This document shows positions 1 through 7,075 of a stretch of 29,995 nt of DNA, one piece after another. Both the position numbers and the translations under genes were made by a program. This stretch comes from Ignavibacteriales bacterium CG12_big_fil_rev_8_21_14_0_65_30_8. Its GTDB lineage: Bacteria > Bacteroidota > Ignavibacteria > Ignavibacteriales > Ignavibacteriaceae. Every line of letters starts with the position of its first letter. Position 1 is the first letter of the stretch. The notes beneath the pieces are model-generated. The model was not told the DNA's origin and made no database searches. It saw only the letters and a program-made list of their open reading frames with translations. The DNA lies in assembly GCA_002783525.1 (NCBI GenBank), contig PFGS01000096.1, positions 1 through 29,995 of the forward strand, given 5' to 3'.

Positions 1-495
1 AAAGTTCAAAATATAAATATTTGGGATAAAATAGGTTTTGTACCTGGACACGGAAACAGTAATACCCCACACGAATATTCTTTTATTGATAAAAACCCGT
101 TTGATGCAACTTCATTTTATTATAGACTAAAACAAATTGATGTTGACGGTAAATATGTTTTATCAGATGCTATATTAGTTAATCTAAATGTACCTGATAA
201 ACCAAAGCTGCTTCAAAATAATCCCAACCCTTTTAATCCTTCTACTTCAATTAAATTTTTTATTCCAAATCAATCTGATGTAAAAATAAAAGTTTATGAT
301 CTACTTGGAAGAGAAGTAACAACTCTTATAAATAAGAATGTAAGTGAAGGATATCATATTGTGTTTTGGAATGGAGTTGATAAAAACGGAGAGTTTGCTT
401 CAAGTGGAGTTTATTTATACAGATTAACGGCAGTTGCTTCTACTGGCTCAACAACTGTTTTTACTGAAACAAAAAAGATGACACTTTTAAAATAA
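1..495 (+). CDS. Secreted protein, C-terminal T9SS type A sorting domain (5' end missing)
   Basis: The reading frame is open from the first base of the window and ends at TAA 493-495, giving the last 164 residues of a larger protein. The first ~60 residues (GFVPGHGNSN, then FYYRLKQIDVDGKY) form the fibronectin-like linker often found just before Por secretion domains in Ignavibacteria and Bacteroidota. The last ~90 residues are a T9SS type A sorting domain: NNPNPFNPSTSIKF, KVYDLLGREV, SSGVYLYRL and a final KKMTLLK. Such proteins carry an N-terminal Sec signal, cross the outer membrane through the type IX system, and usually lose this domain on release or anchoring. The catalytic or adhesive part lies outside the window, so the function is unknown. 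A strong terminator follows. A 31-nt stretch (287-317) is almost identical to one in the next gene. Confidence 0.9.
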   Translation, partial: KVQNINIWDKIGFVPGHGNSNTPHEYSFIDKNPFDATSFYYRLKQIDVDGKYVLSDAILVNLNVPDKPKLLQNNPNPFNPSTSIKFFIPNQSDVKIKVYDLLGREVTTLINKNVSEGYHIVFWNGVDKNGEFASSGVYLYRLTAVASTGSTTVFTETKKMTLLK

Positions 496-516
496 TTAAA
501 CTTAAAAATTTTATTT

Positions 517-550
517 AAGGCAACTTTTTTCAAGTTGCCTTTTTTATTTT
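517..550 (+). terminator. Rho-independent terminator
   Basis: A perfect 10-bp stem (AAGGCAACTT at 517-526 pairing with AAGTTGCCTT at 532-541) closes a 5-nt loop and runs straight into a T-rich tract (TTTTTATTTT at 541-550). It lies 22 nt after the stop of the T9SS cargo gene and 67 nt before the next start, so it should separate those two transcripts. It is the clearest intrinsic terminator I found in the window. Confidence 0.92.
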
Positions 551-622
551 AAAAAATCCTTCACACCAAAATCTACTATTGTTATATTTAATTATGTAAT
601 TTTAAAAATTTCTATTATTGAA

Positions 623-1846
623 ATGAAAAAAACATCACTCATCTTTTTCATCATAACTTTATTTTTAACAAATCTTTTTGCCCAGCAGGATGTTAGAATA
701 ATGACCTACAACTTGCTGAATTATGACAGCTCTGTAGATACTTCAAGAAACACTTACTTTAGAGAAATAATAAATGCAACAAATCCTGATATATTAGTAG
801 TTGAAGAAATATTGAACCAGAATTCTGTAGATGTGTTTTTAAGTAATGTGATGAATGCCGTTAATTCTAACTATAGAGCTGGAATTTTTATAGATGGATT
901 TGATACAAAAAATGCTATTTATTATGACAACACAAAATTTCAATTTGTACTAAATACAGTTATAACAACAGAGTTAAGAGATATAAATGAATTTAAAGTA
1001 GTAAATATTTCAAGCAATGATACTTTAAGAATTTATGCTGTTCATTTGAAGGCCAGTACAGATATAACCAATGAAAATAAAAGGGCCGACGAAGTTGATT
1101 CATTGAGAAAAGTTACCGATGCACTCTCCACTAGCAGTAACTTTATCGTATTAGGTGATTTTAATATTTACAGTTCATTTGAACCGGCATATATAAAATT
1201 AACTGACCAAACTAATTCAGGTTATTTTATTGACCCTATAAGTATGAGCGGTACCTGGAATAATTCAATTTATTCCGCTTATCATACCCAGGCTACAAGA
1301 TCAAGCTTTGGTGGATTGGACGACAGGTTTGATATGATCTTATACTCAAATGCAATTAATCAAAAATTAAGAATTGAATATGTAACTGATTCAACTATAC
1401 CTTTTGGTAATGACGGAAATCATTATAATAAATCAATTAATGATCAACCAAACACAGCAGTATCTTCTACAGTTGCTGATGCTTTGTTTAATGCTTCTGA
1501 TCATCTTCCTGTTTATGCAACATTTAAATTTCTGAATGCCACGGATATTAAATATGAACAAACTGTACCTGCTCAGTTTTCATTAAGTCAAAATTACCCC
1601 AATCCATTTAATCCGGAAACAGCTATCAGCTATCAGCTTTCAGCATTCAGCTTTGTAACTTTAAAAGTTTATGATCTACTTGGAAGGGAAGTTGCGACTA
1701 TAGTAAATGAAGAAAAACCATCCGGTAATTATGAAGTTAAATTTAATGCAGAAAATTTATCCAGTGGAATTTTTTTTTATAGATTAACTAGCGTTAGTGG
1801 TTCAAGTAAATTTGTACAGACAAAAAAAATGATACTGCTTCGCTGA
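623..1846 (+). CDS. Secreted endonuclease/exonuclease/phosphatase-family protein with T9SS sorting domain
   Basis: This is a 407-residue protein. Residues 1-20 are a Sec signal peptide (hydrophobic core, cleavage near FAQQ). Residues ~23-300 show the EEP/DNase I-like fold: RIMTYNLLNY (metal-side Asn), VVEEI (metal-binding Glu), VLGDFNIYSS (catalytic Asp/Asn) and ASDHLPVYATF (catalytic Asp-His). Residues ~320-407 are a T9SS type A sorting domain (NYPNPFNPETAIS, VYDLLGREVATI, SSGIFFYRL, KKMILLR). It is therefore probably an exported nuclease or phosphodiesterase scavenging DNA, RNA or phosphate outside the cell; the substrate cannot be read from sequence. The gene stands alone, after a terminator and before a pseudogene. 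It contains a 7-bp tandem repeat at the start of the sorting domain (1621-1655), where slippage would shift the frame and remove the export signal. Confidence 0.88.
   Translation: MKKTSLIFFIITLFLTNLFAQQDVRIMTYNLLNYDSSVDTSRNTYFREIINATNPDILVVEEILNQNSVDVFLSNVMNAVNSNYRAGIFIDGFDTKNAIYYDNTKFQFVLNTVITTELRDINEFKVVNISSNDTLRIYAVHLKASTDITNENKRADEVDSLRKVTDALSTSSNFIVLGDFNIYSSFEPAYIKLTDQTNSGYFIDPISMSGTWNNSIYSAYHTQATRSSFGGLDDRFDMILYSNAINQKLRIEYVTDSTIPFGNDGNHYNKSINDQPNTAVSSTVADALFNASDHLPVYATFKFLNATDIKYEQTVPAQFSLSQNYPNPFNPETAISYQLSAFSFVTLKVYDLLGREVATIVNEEKPSGNYEVKFNAENLSSGIFFYRLTSVSGSSKFVQTKKMILLR
1621..1655 (+). repeat. Five tandem copies of a 7-bp unit inside a coding region
   Basis: Five consecutive heptamers are present: AGCTATC, AGCTATC, AGCTTTC, AGCATTC, AGCTTTG. 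They encode the AISYQLSAFSF part of the T9SS sorting domain. Seven is not a multiple of three, so gain or loss of one unit shifts the reading frame upstream of the rest of the sorting domain. The two first units are identical and the others differ by one or two bases. Confidence 0.85.
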
Positions 1847-1909
1847 GGCTTTTTAAAAAAGGTACTGTTTTATTAATAATTTTAATATCTCAATTAAAAG
1901 AGTATATAG

Positions 1910-2331
1910 TCGGAAAATATTGTTATTCTTTTTATTACACCATTAATTAAAAATGCTACATCTACAAATTTTACAAATAATCCAACTGGTCTTCTATTAC
2001 TTTTAGCGTATTTAATTTCGCTATTATTTGTGATTTATTTCAGATATAAAAATAAAAACAAAGCTGCTTTTATTTCATCCAACTCACTTATATTAACTCT
2101 TATGTTGAGTGTCATATATTCAATTTGTCCTAATATTTTAATTTCTATTTTAAATTCAGAACACAGTCTAACAATATCTAATTCCTCTGCATCCGAATAT
2201 AGGCTTAGTAATGGCAAATTTGGTTTATAATAGAGATGACTTTAGCTAATACTTATACAATATATATGTACCGTTCATTTAATGATAAATTGAAACTTTC
2301 AGATATTAATAACGATGAAAGTCATTATTGA
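1910..2331 (+). pseudogene. cydB: Decayed C-terminal fragment of cytochrome bd ubiquinol oxidase subunit II
   Basis: The gap between the EEP gene and miaB holds no intact gene, but two open stretches in different frames read together as the end of CydB. Frame one (1910-2229) gives ITPLIKNATSTNFTNNPTG, a membrane segment, a KNKNKAAFISSN loop, then YSICPNILISILNSEHSLTI and SNSSASEYRLS. This matches the conserved CydB pattern 'YPN..PSS..P.YSLTI.NASSS..TL' as I remember it. After a frameshift near 2205-2215, the second frame (2212-2331) continues with TLANTYTIYMYRSFNDKLKL and ends SHY-stop, matching the final CydB helix and tail ('LAYTI.VYR.F..K'). About 125 of the usual ~340 residues remain. There is no start, an upstream in-frame TAG lies at 1907, and no cydA is nearby. 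No terminator or RNA gene was seen in the stretch. Confidence 0.68.
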
Positions 2332-2385
2332 ATTCAATTAAATATTGATCTTTAAGGTAAATGATAGTTTGTATCTTGTAATACA

Positions 2386-2416
2386 TTGAAATACAATCAT
2401 TTAAGACTTATATTTG
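2386..2416 (+). promoter_or_regulatory. Candidate Bacteroidota-type promoter for miaB
   Basis: TTG at 2386-2388 (preceded by A, so ATTG against the TTTG consensus) is followed after 20 nt by TATATTTG at 2409-2416, an exact match to the Bacteroidota -7 consensus TAnnTTTG. The spacing fits the known 19-20 nt. Transcription would begin near 2422, shortly before the miaB start. The call rests on consensus matching only. Confidence 0.45.
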
Positions 2417-2438
2417 CCTACTATTTTAAAAAGTGATA

Positions 2439-3785
2439 ATGCAAAAAAACAAAGTATATATAGAAACATACGGATGCCAGATGAATATGGCTGACACTGA
2501 ATTAGTACAGGGAATTCTATTAAAACAAGGTTATGAATTAACTGAAAATTCAAACGAAGCCGCCGTTGTTTTATTAAACACATGCAGCATAAGAGAAAAA
2601 GCTGAAGAAAGAATTTACGGTAGACTTGGAAATTTTAAGAATGTAAAACAATCAAATTCAAATTTAGTTGTTGGTATTTTGGGCTGCATGGCAGAACGTT
2701 TGCGCAAAGATTTAATTGAAGAGAAAAAAATAGTAGATCTTGTTGTTGGTCCTGATGAATACAGAAAATTACCTGAATTAATAGATGTTGCGTTTAACGG
2801 CGGTAAAGGAATCGGTGTTCAGCTTTCAAAAACAGAAACCTATGACGACCTTATTCCATACAGAGAAGACGGACTGCAAGCCTGGATATCGGTAATGAGA
2901 GGTTGTGACAAATTCTGTACATTCTGTGTTGTTCCTTTTACAAGAGGAAGAGAAAGAAGTCGTTCATTAAATTCTATTGTTGAAGAAATAAAACATCTTT
3001 CTGAAAGAGGATTTAGGGAAGTAACACTGCTTGGACAAAATGTTAATTCATATTCTGATAACGAATATGATTTTGCTGATCTTCTTGCTGCATGTGCTGA
3101 AGTTGATCCTTATTTGAGAATTAGATTTACAACTTCTCACCCGAAAGATCTTTCAGATAAATTACTTTACACAATATATGGACATCAAAACATATGTAAT
3201 TATATTCATCTTCCGTTTCAGTCAGGTTCAAACAAAATTTTGGAAGCAATGAACAGAACTTACACGATTGAACATTATTTAGAGCTAATCAATAAAGCTA
3301 AAAAAATAATTCCTAATGTTTCTTTTTCTACTGATATAATTGCGGGTTTTCCAACCGAGACAAAGGAAGATCATCAAATGACTTTGGATGTTTTAAGAAA
3401 GGTTAGATATGACGGTGCTTATATGTTTAAATATTCACCAAGGGAAGGGACAAAAGCATATAAAATGAATGACGACGTTTCCGAAGAAATAAAAGTTAAA
3501 CGATTGCAGGAAATTATAGATCTTCAACATCAGATTTCTTTAGAAAAAAACAATGAACAAATTGACACGGAAGAAATTATTTTAATAGAAGGTTACAGTA
3601 GAAAATCAAACGACAATTTAGCAGGCAGAACAGATGGAAATAAAGTAGTAATAATTCCATTTGATGAAAAAATTAAAACAGGAAGTTATGTTAAGGTAAA
3701 AATAAACAGAGCCACCTCAGGAACTCTTTTTGGCGAATTTATTGACTTTTATGATGTAAAATCTAATCTTGCCGTTACAGTATAA
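2439..3785 (+). CDS. miaB: tRNA-2-methylthio-N6-dimethylallyladenosine synthase (MiaB)
   Basis: This radical SAM methylthiotransferase converts i6A37 to ms2i6A37 in tRNAs reading UNN codons. Counting from ATG 2439 (448 residues), the N-terminal UPF0004 domain supplies three auxiliary-cluster cysteines: C13 (ETYGCQMN), C49 (NTCSIREKAEER) and C83 (ILGCMAE). The radical SAM cluster motif CDKFCTFC gives C156, C160 and C163 and is followed by VVPFTRGRERSR, a MiaB hallmark that separates it from RimO. SHPKDLSD, HLPFQSGSNKIL and the C-terminal TRAM domain (ending KINRATSGTLFGEF) complete the family order at normal length. An in-frame GTG at 2433 could add two residues; I prefer ATG because neither has a clear ribosome-binding site. 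Its paralogue RimO is encoded at 14053. The gene is followed 13 nt later by the SPOR protein. Confidence 0.96.
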   Translation: MQKNKVYIETYGCQMNMADTELVQGILLKQGYELTENSNEAAVVLLNTCSIREKAEERIYGRLGNFKNVKQSNSNLVVGILGCMAERLRKDLIEEKKIVDLVVGPDEYRKLPELIDVAFNGGKGIGVQLSKTETYDDLIPYREDGLQAWISVMRGCDKFCTFCVVPFTRGRERSRSLNSIVEEIKHLSERGFREVTLLGQNVNSYSDNEYDFADLLAACAEVDPYLRIRFTTSHPKDLSDKLLYTIYGHQNICNYIHLPFQSGSNKILEAMNRTYTIEHYLELINKAKKIIPNVSFSTDIIAGFPTETKEDHQMTLDVLRKVRYDGAYMFKYSPREGTKAYKMNDDVSEEIKVKRLQEIIDLQHQISLEKNNEQIDTEEIILIEGYSRKSNDNLAGRTDGNKVVIIPFDEKIKTGSYVKVKINRATSGTLFGEFIDFYDVKSNLAVTV

Positions 3786-3798
3786 GGGAGTATGAAAA

Positions 3799-4530
3799 AT
3801 GAAAAAGCTACCAATAAATATTTTTCTTCTTTTAGTCCTTCTGCTTTCATCAGTAAATTTATTCTCTCAGGAAGTAAATATTGTTCCTTATTTAAAACAA
3901 ATTGATAACGGTCAAAAAATTCAGGCAATGGCACAGCTTGTAAAATTAAAAGATGATTATCCCGATGATCCATCAGTAATGTTTTTAGAAGGTGTCCTTA
4001 CACAAAATGGACAGGATGCAGTTGCCATTTATAATAAAATAATTAATGAACATCCTAAATCCAGATATGCAGATGCATCAGTGTTCAGAATTTATTCTTA
4101 TTATTATTCTTTGGGTCTTTACGGAACTGCAAATTCTTTTTTGAATAGATTAAAGAATGACTATCCAAATTCTCCCTATATTAAAATAGCAGAACAAAGA
4201 AATGTAAGTATTACTCAGCCTGAAGTAGAGCCAACACCGGCTCAGTCTGTTGTTCAAAAACCTGAACCTCAACAACCTAAAAGCAATATTGAGTATAAGT
4301 ACACAATACAAGTCGGTGCATTTACAAATAGTAATAATTCAAATAATTTAAAAGCAAAATTTGAAAGTGCAGGTTTCTATTCTTCTATCTCTGAAAAAAA
4401 TGTAGCCGGAACGATATTCCATATAGTATTTGTTGGAAAATTTGAAACAAAAGAAAGTGCAAAGAAAGCTCTTGATATAATTAATAGGCAATTTAACCTT
4501 GATGCAAGAGTTACTACTTTAAATAAATGA
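3799..4530 (+). CDS. Exported TPR-like protein with C-terminal SPOR domain
   Basis: This 243-residue protein begins with a Sec signal peptide (hydrophobic core LPINIFLLLVLLLSS, cleavage near LFSQ). Residues ~25-130 resemble tetratricopeptide/outer-membrane lipoprotein-type helical repeats (YLKQIDNGQKIQAMAQLVKL, then NKIINEHPKSRYADASVFRI). A Pro/Gln-rich linker (~138-160) follows, and residues ~168-243 are a SPOR domain (YTIQVGAFTNSNNSNNL, IVFVGKFETKESAKKALDII). SPOR domains bind denuded glycan strands of peptidoglycan, often at division sites, so a periplasmic cell-wall role is likely; the exact function is unknown. The start is supported by GGGAG at 3786-3790. An earlier ATG at 3792 is out of frame. 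It sits between miaB (13-nt gap) and the metallo-beta-lactamase gene (9-nt gap), probably in one operon. Confidence 0.85.
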   Translation: MKKLPINIFLLLVLLLSSVNLFSQEVNIVPYLKQIDNGQKIQAMAQLVKLKDDYPDDPSVMFLEGVLTQNGQDAVAIYNKIINEHPKSRYADASVFRIYSYYYSLGLYGTANSFLNRLKNDYPNSPYIKIAEQRNVSITQPEVEPTPAQSVVQKPEPQQPKSNIEYKYTIQVGAFTNSNNSNNLKAKFESAGFYSSISEKNVAGTIFHIVFVGKFETKESAKKALDIINRQFNLDARVTTLNK

Positions 4531-4539
4531 TCTTCTTAA

Positions 4540-5310
4540 ATGTCTGAGTTGATTTTTATAGGTACAGGTTCTGCATTAGAATCTTTAGATCGTTTTCATT
4601 CCTCCTTTTTAATAAAATCGAAAAATTATAATTTATTGATAGATGCAGGGGATGGTGTTTCAAAGGCATTATTAAATCAACAAATAAATTATTTTTCTAT
4701 TGATGGAATTCTGTTTACACATTTTCATCCTGATCATTTTTCAGGATTTGGCGGACTAATTGTACAAATGGAAATTTTACAAAGAGAAGAACCATTAGAA
4801 ATATTTGCTCATAGCAAACTAATTCCATTTATTAAAGATTATTTACACCTTTCCTATCTTTATGAAAAAAGATTAAAATTCAAAATTAATTTTGTTGGGT
4901 ATGAACACGAGGAAGATTTTAATATTTGTGATAACCTAAAAGTAATCTCAAAGAATAACACACATATTGATATCTATAAAAAATATGGTGCAGAATTCAA
5001 AAATTATTTTTCTTCTTCAAGTTTTATACTTACAACTGAAAACAAGAAAATATTTTATACAGGTGATATCGGTTCCGGTAATGACCTGTATATATTTTCT
5101 GATGAAAAGATAAATTATATGATAACAGAAATTACTCATGTTTCAGCTGTAGATATTATTGAAGCAGTAAAAACAATAAAACCGGAAAAATTATATTTAA
5201 CTCATATTAGTGATGCAGATACACAAAAAATTAATAGTATTATTAAAGAAAACTCAAAGTTTTATATTTCCACGATTGAAGCAAAAGACGGACTAAAATT
5301 TAAAATATAG
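4540..5310 (+). CDS. Metallo-beta-lactamase-fold protein, RNase Z / cyclic-phosphodiesterase-like
   Basis: This 256-residue protein has the layout of the RNase Z (ElaC)-like branch of the metallo-beta-lactamase superfamily. It starts LIFIGTGSAL, shows the LLIDAGDGV strand, then the zinc motif HFHPDH at residues 61-66 (HxHxDH). FYTGDIGSGND near 178 supplies the bridging Asp and LYLTHISD near 227 a further His. A histidine in NNTHID (~147) could complete the set. RNase Z trims tRNA 3' ends; shorter relatives hydrolyse cyclic nucleotides or other phosphodiesters. The protein is shorter than typical RNase Z (~300 residues) and I see no clear exosite arm, so tRNA processing is possible but not shown. 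No signal peptide is present, so it should be cytoplasmic. It lies 9 nt after the SPOR gene, and a ~97-nt gap with possible promoter sequence follows. Confidence 0.8.
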   Translation: MSELIFIGTGSALESLDRFHSSFLIKSKNYNLLIDAGDGVSKALLNQQINYFSIDGILFTHFHPDHFSGFGGLIVQMEILQREEPLEIFAHSKLIPFIKDYLHLSYLYEKRLKFKINFVGYEHEEDFNICDNLKVISKNNTHIDIYKKYGAEFKNYFSSSSFILTTENKKIFYTGDIGSGNDLYIFSDEKINYMITEITHVSAVDIIEAVKTIKPEKLYLTHISDADTQKINSIIKENSKFYISTIEAKDGLKFKI

Positions 5311-5382
5311 TATAAAAAATCTTTCCAAATCTCAAAAAATGTATTATATTTACTCCCTAATTGAAAAAAATAAGCAATTGTG

Positions 5383-5395
5383 TGTCATCTTGGCA
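5383..5395 (+). promoter_or_regulatory. Short repeated element (TGTCA-N3-TGGCA) upstream of the sigma-54 activator
   Basis: TGTCATCTTGGCA lies 12 nt before the ATG at 5408, downstream of a TATATTTA (5345-5352) that could be a -7 element. The two TGNCA half-sites are in direct orientation. The position, between a possible promoter and the start codon, would suit an operator or translational control site. I cannot assign a factor. It is not a sigma-54 -24/-12 site because no GC follows GG at the needed spacing. Confidence 0.25.
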
Positions 5396-5407
5396 GAAAC
5401 ATAATAA

Positions 5408-6511
5408 ATGACAGTAGAAGAATTTAAAAATAAATACGGAATAATTGGCAATTCTAAAGAAATTAAGGATTTAGAAGATATTTCGTTGCAGGTTGCTCAA
5501 TCTGATATTTCTGTATTAATTTACGGGGAAAGCGGAGTTGGAAAAGAAGTCTTTGCTGCTGCAATTCACGGACAAAGTAAAAGAGCTAATTCAAAATTAG
5601 TAAGCGTAAATTGCGGAGCCATACCTGAAGGAATTTTAGAGAGCGAATTATTTGGTCACGAAAAAGGTTCCTTCACAGGTGCAGTCGGAAAAAGAAAAGG
5701 ATACTTTGAAATTGCAGACGGCGGTACATTATTTTTAGATGAAATTGCAGAAATGCCTTTAAGAACTCAGGTAAGACTTTTAAGAGTTTTAGAGACAAAA
5801 GAGTTTATGAGAATTGGCAGTGAGACAGTAACAAAAGTTGATGTAAGAATAATTGCGGCAACAAATAAAAATCTTCAGGAAGAAGTTGATGCAAAAAGAT
5901 TTAGAGAAGATCTATATTTTAGATTAAAAGCAGTAACACTTACAGTTCCACCTTTAAGAAATAGAAAAAACGATATTGATGATTTAGTAAAACATTTTAT
6001 TAATATTTCTGCAAAAGAAAACAACATTTCTCCACCAACAGTCACTGATGATGCATTAGATTTCTTAAGGGAATATAGTTGGCCAGGTAATGTGAGAGAA
6101 CTTAAAAACACAATTGAAACAGCAGTAATACTAAATAAAGAAAATATTCTTGACAAAAAAGTATTTGAATCATTATTATTTAGTGTTAAAGATACTATTG
6201 ATAAAAGAAATTTGCCTGTGTTTTTAAATAAGTCTTCTGATGATGCAGATAGAGAATTAATTTACAGAGCATTGTTTGAACTTAAAAAAGATATAATGGA
6301 ACTAAAAGATATTGTTGTGCATAAGCAGAGAGAAGATTTTGAAAAAGAGTTATCTCAAATACAGCAAGAGGTAATCCCGTTAGATAATATGGAATACGAA
6401 GCCATTAAAAATGCATTAGAATTTACACACGGAAACAAAAGAAAAGCGGCTAAACTTTTGAAAATTAGTGAAAGAACACTTTACCGAAAAATAAAAGAAT
6501 ATAATTTATAA
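5408..6511 (+). CDS. Sigma-54-interacting AAA+ transcriptional activator, Fis-type HTH, no sensor domain
   Basis: This bacterial enhancer-binding protein drives open-complex formation by sigma-54 RNA polymerase. Its 367 residues begin almost directly with the AAA+ domain. Walker A is GESGVGKE (40-47), the sigma-54 contact loop is GSFTGA (87-92), Walker B is LFLDE (108-112), the arginine-finger region is RFREDLYFRL (164-173) and sensor II is WPGNVREL (225-232). A charged, coiled-coil-prone linker (~275-320) leads to a Fis-type helix-turn-helix at 329-367 (NKRKAAKLLKISERTLYRKI). There is no receiver, GAF or PAS domain, so activity must be controlled by expression or a partner. The loop has Ser where GAFTGA has Ala, while the contact residues Phe and Thr are kept. 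The lptE-like gene follows after 9 nt, an arrangement I recall as common in Bacteroidota. ATG 5408 fits the domain start. Confidence 0.92.
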   Translation: MTVEEFKNKYGIIGNSKEIKDLEDISLQVAQSDISVLIYGESGVGKEVFAAAIHGQSKRANSKLVSVNCGAIPEGILESELFGHEKGSFTGAVGKRKGYFEIADGGTLFLDEIAEMPLRTQVRLLRVLETKEFMRIGSETVTKVDVRIIAATNKNLQEEVDAKRFREDLYFRLKAVTLTVPPLRNRKNDIDDLVKHFINISAKENNISPPTVTDDALDFLREYSWPGNVRELKNTIETAVILNKENILDKKVFESLLFSVKDTIDKRNLPVFLNKSSDDADRELIYRALFELKKDIMELKDIVVHKQREDFEKELSQIQQEVIPLDNMEYEAIKNALEFTHGNKRKAAKLLKISERTLYRKIKEYNL

Positions 6512-6520
6512 ATATTATAA

Positions 6521-7069
6521 ATGGGCAGAAACGATAAAATAATACCGGACTTTAAGAAAAATAATAAGAAGACAATTATTTTCTTGTTTATAGTCTGTTT
6601 CACAATTAATTTTAATGCTTGCGGTGTATATTCTTTTTCAGGTGCATCTGTTCCTTCGCATTTAAAGACAATATCTATTCCAATTGCTGAAGATAGAAGT
6701 GGTTCAGGTGAACCAGGATTAAGAGAATTAGTAACAGAAAAATTAATTCAAAAGTTTATTGATGATAATAGTCTGCAGGTTTCGGAAAAAGGAAAAGCAA
6801 ATGCTAATCTTGACTGCACAGTAACCGGATTTTCTGATGTGCCGAATATTGTTGCAGCCGGTGAAAATATTACATCAAGAAGATTAACCATTATTATTAA
6901 TGTAACTTATACTGATAATGTTAATAAAAAAGTAATTTTTGAAAAAGGATTTTCAAATTATGGTGATTATCCACCTGCTGGAAATTTAAATGATAGAAAA
7001 GAAGCAATTAACACAGCTATTGATAGAATTACAGAAGATATTTTATTAAGTGTAGTTTCAGGATGGTAA
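6521..7069 (+). CDS. LptE-family LPS-assembly lipoprotein
   Basis: This 182-residue protein has a basic N-terminus, a hydrophobic segment (~18-30) and a lipobox-like FNAC with Cys34 as the likely lipidated residue. It continues GVYSFSGASVPSHLKTISIPI, the characteristic start of the LptE family in Bacteroidota and Chlorobi. A conserved middle (EDRSGSGEPGLRELVTEKL) and a final helix with DRITEDILLSVVSGW agree. LptE plugs and helps assemble LptD, the outer-membrane translocon for lipopolysaccharide. The N-terminus is longer than usual before the hydrophobic segment, so the start could be further in; no better ATG with a ribosome-binding site is evident. The gene lies 9 nt after the sigma-54 activator and 6 nt before a membrane glycosyltransferase, in an operon rich in envelope genes. 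LptD itself is not in the window. Confidence 0.82.
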   Translation: MGRNDKIIPDFKKNNKKTIIFLFIVCFTINFNACGVYSFSGASVPSHLKTISIPIAEDRSGSGEPGLRELVTEKLIQKFIDDNSLQVSEKGKANANLDCTVTGFSDVPNIVAAGENITSRRLTIIINVTYTDNVNKKVIFEKGFSNYGDYPPAGNLNDRKEAINTAIDRITEDILLSVVSGW

Positions 7070-7075
7070 AAAAAA

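Noticed and set aside
583..590. TATATTTA as a promoter -7 element for the EEP gene
   Set aside because: No TTTG-like element lies 19-20 nt upstream, and such words are frequent in this AT-rich DNA.
2035..2217. A 60-residue gene on the minus strand
   Set aside because: It is antisense to the cydB remnant, has no ribosome-binding site and shows no recognisable motif.
2030..2230. A stand-alone 66-residue gene with membrane segment
   Set aside because: The open stretch extends upstream without a start and continues in another frame as CydB-like sequence, so it is part of a pseudogene.
5391..5407. Possible sigma-54 promoter (TTGGCA) ahead of the AAA+ activator
   Set aside because: The GG of TTGGCA is not followed by GC after ten bases; the -12 element is absent.
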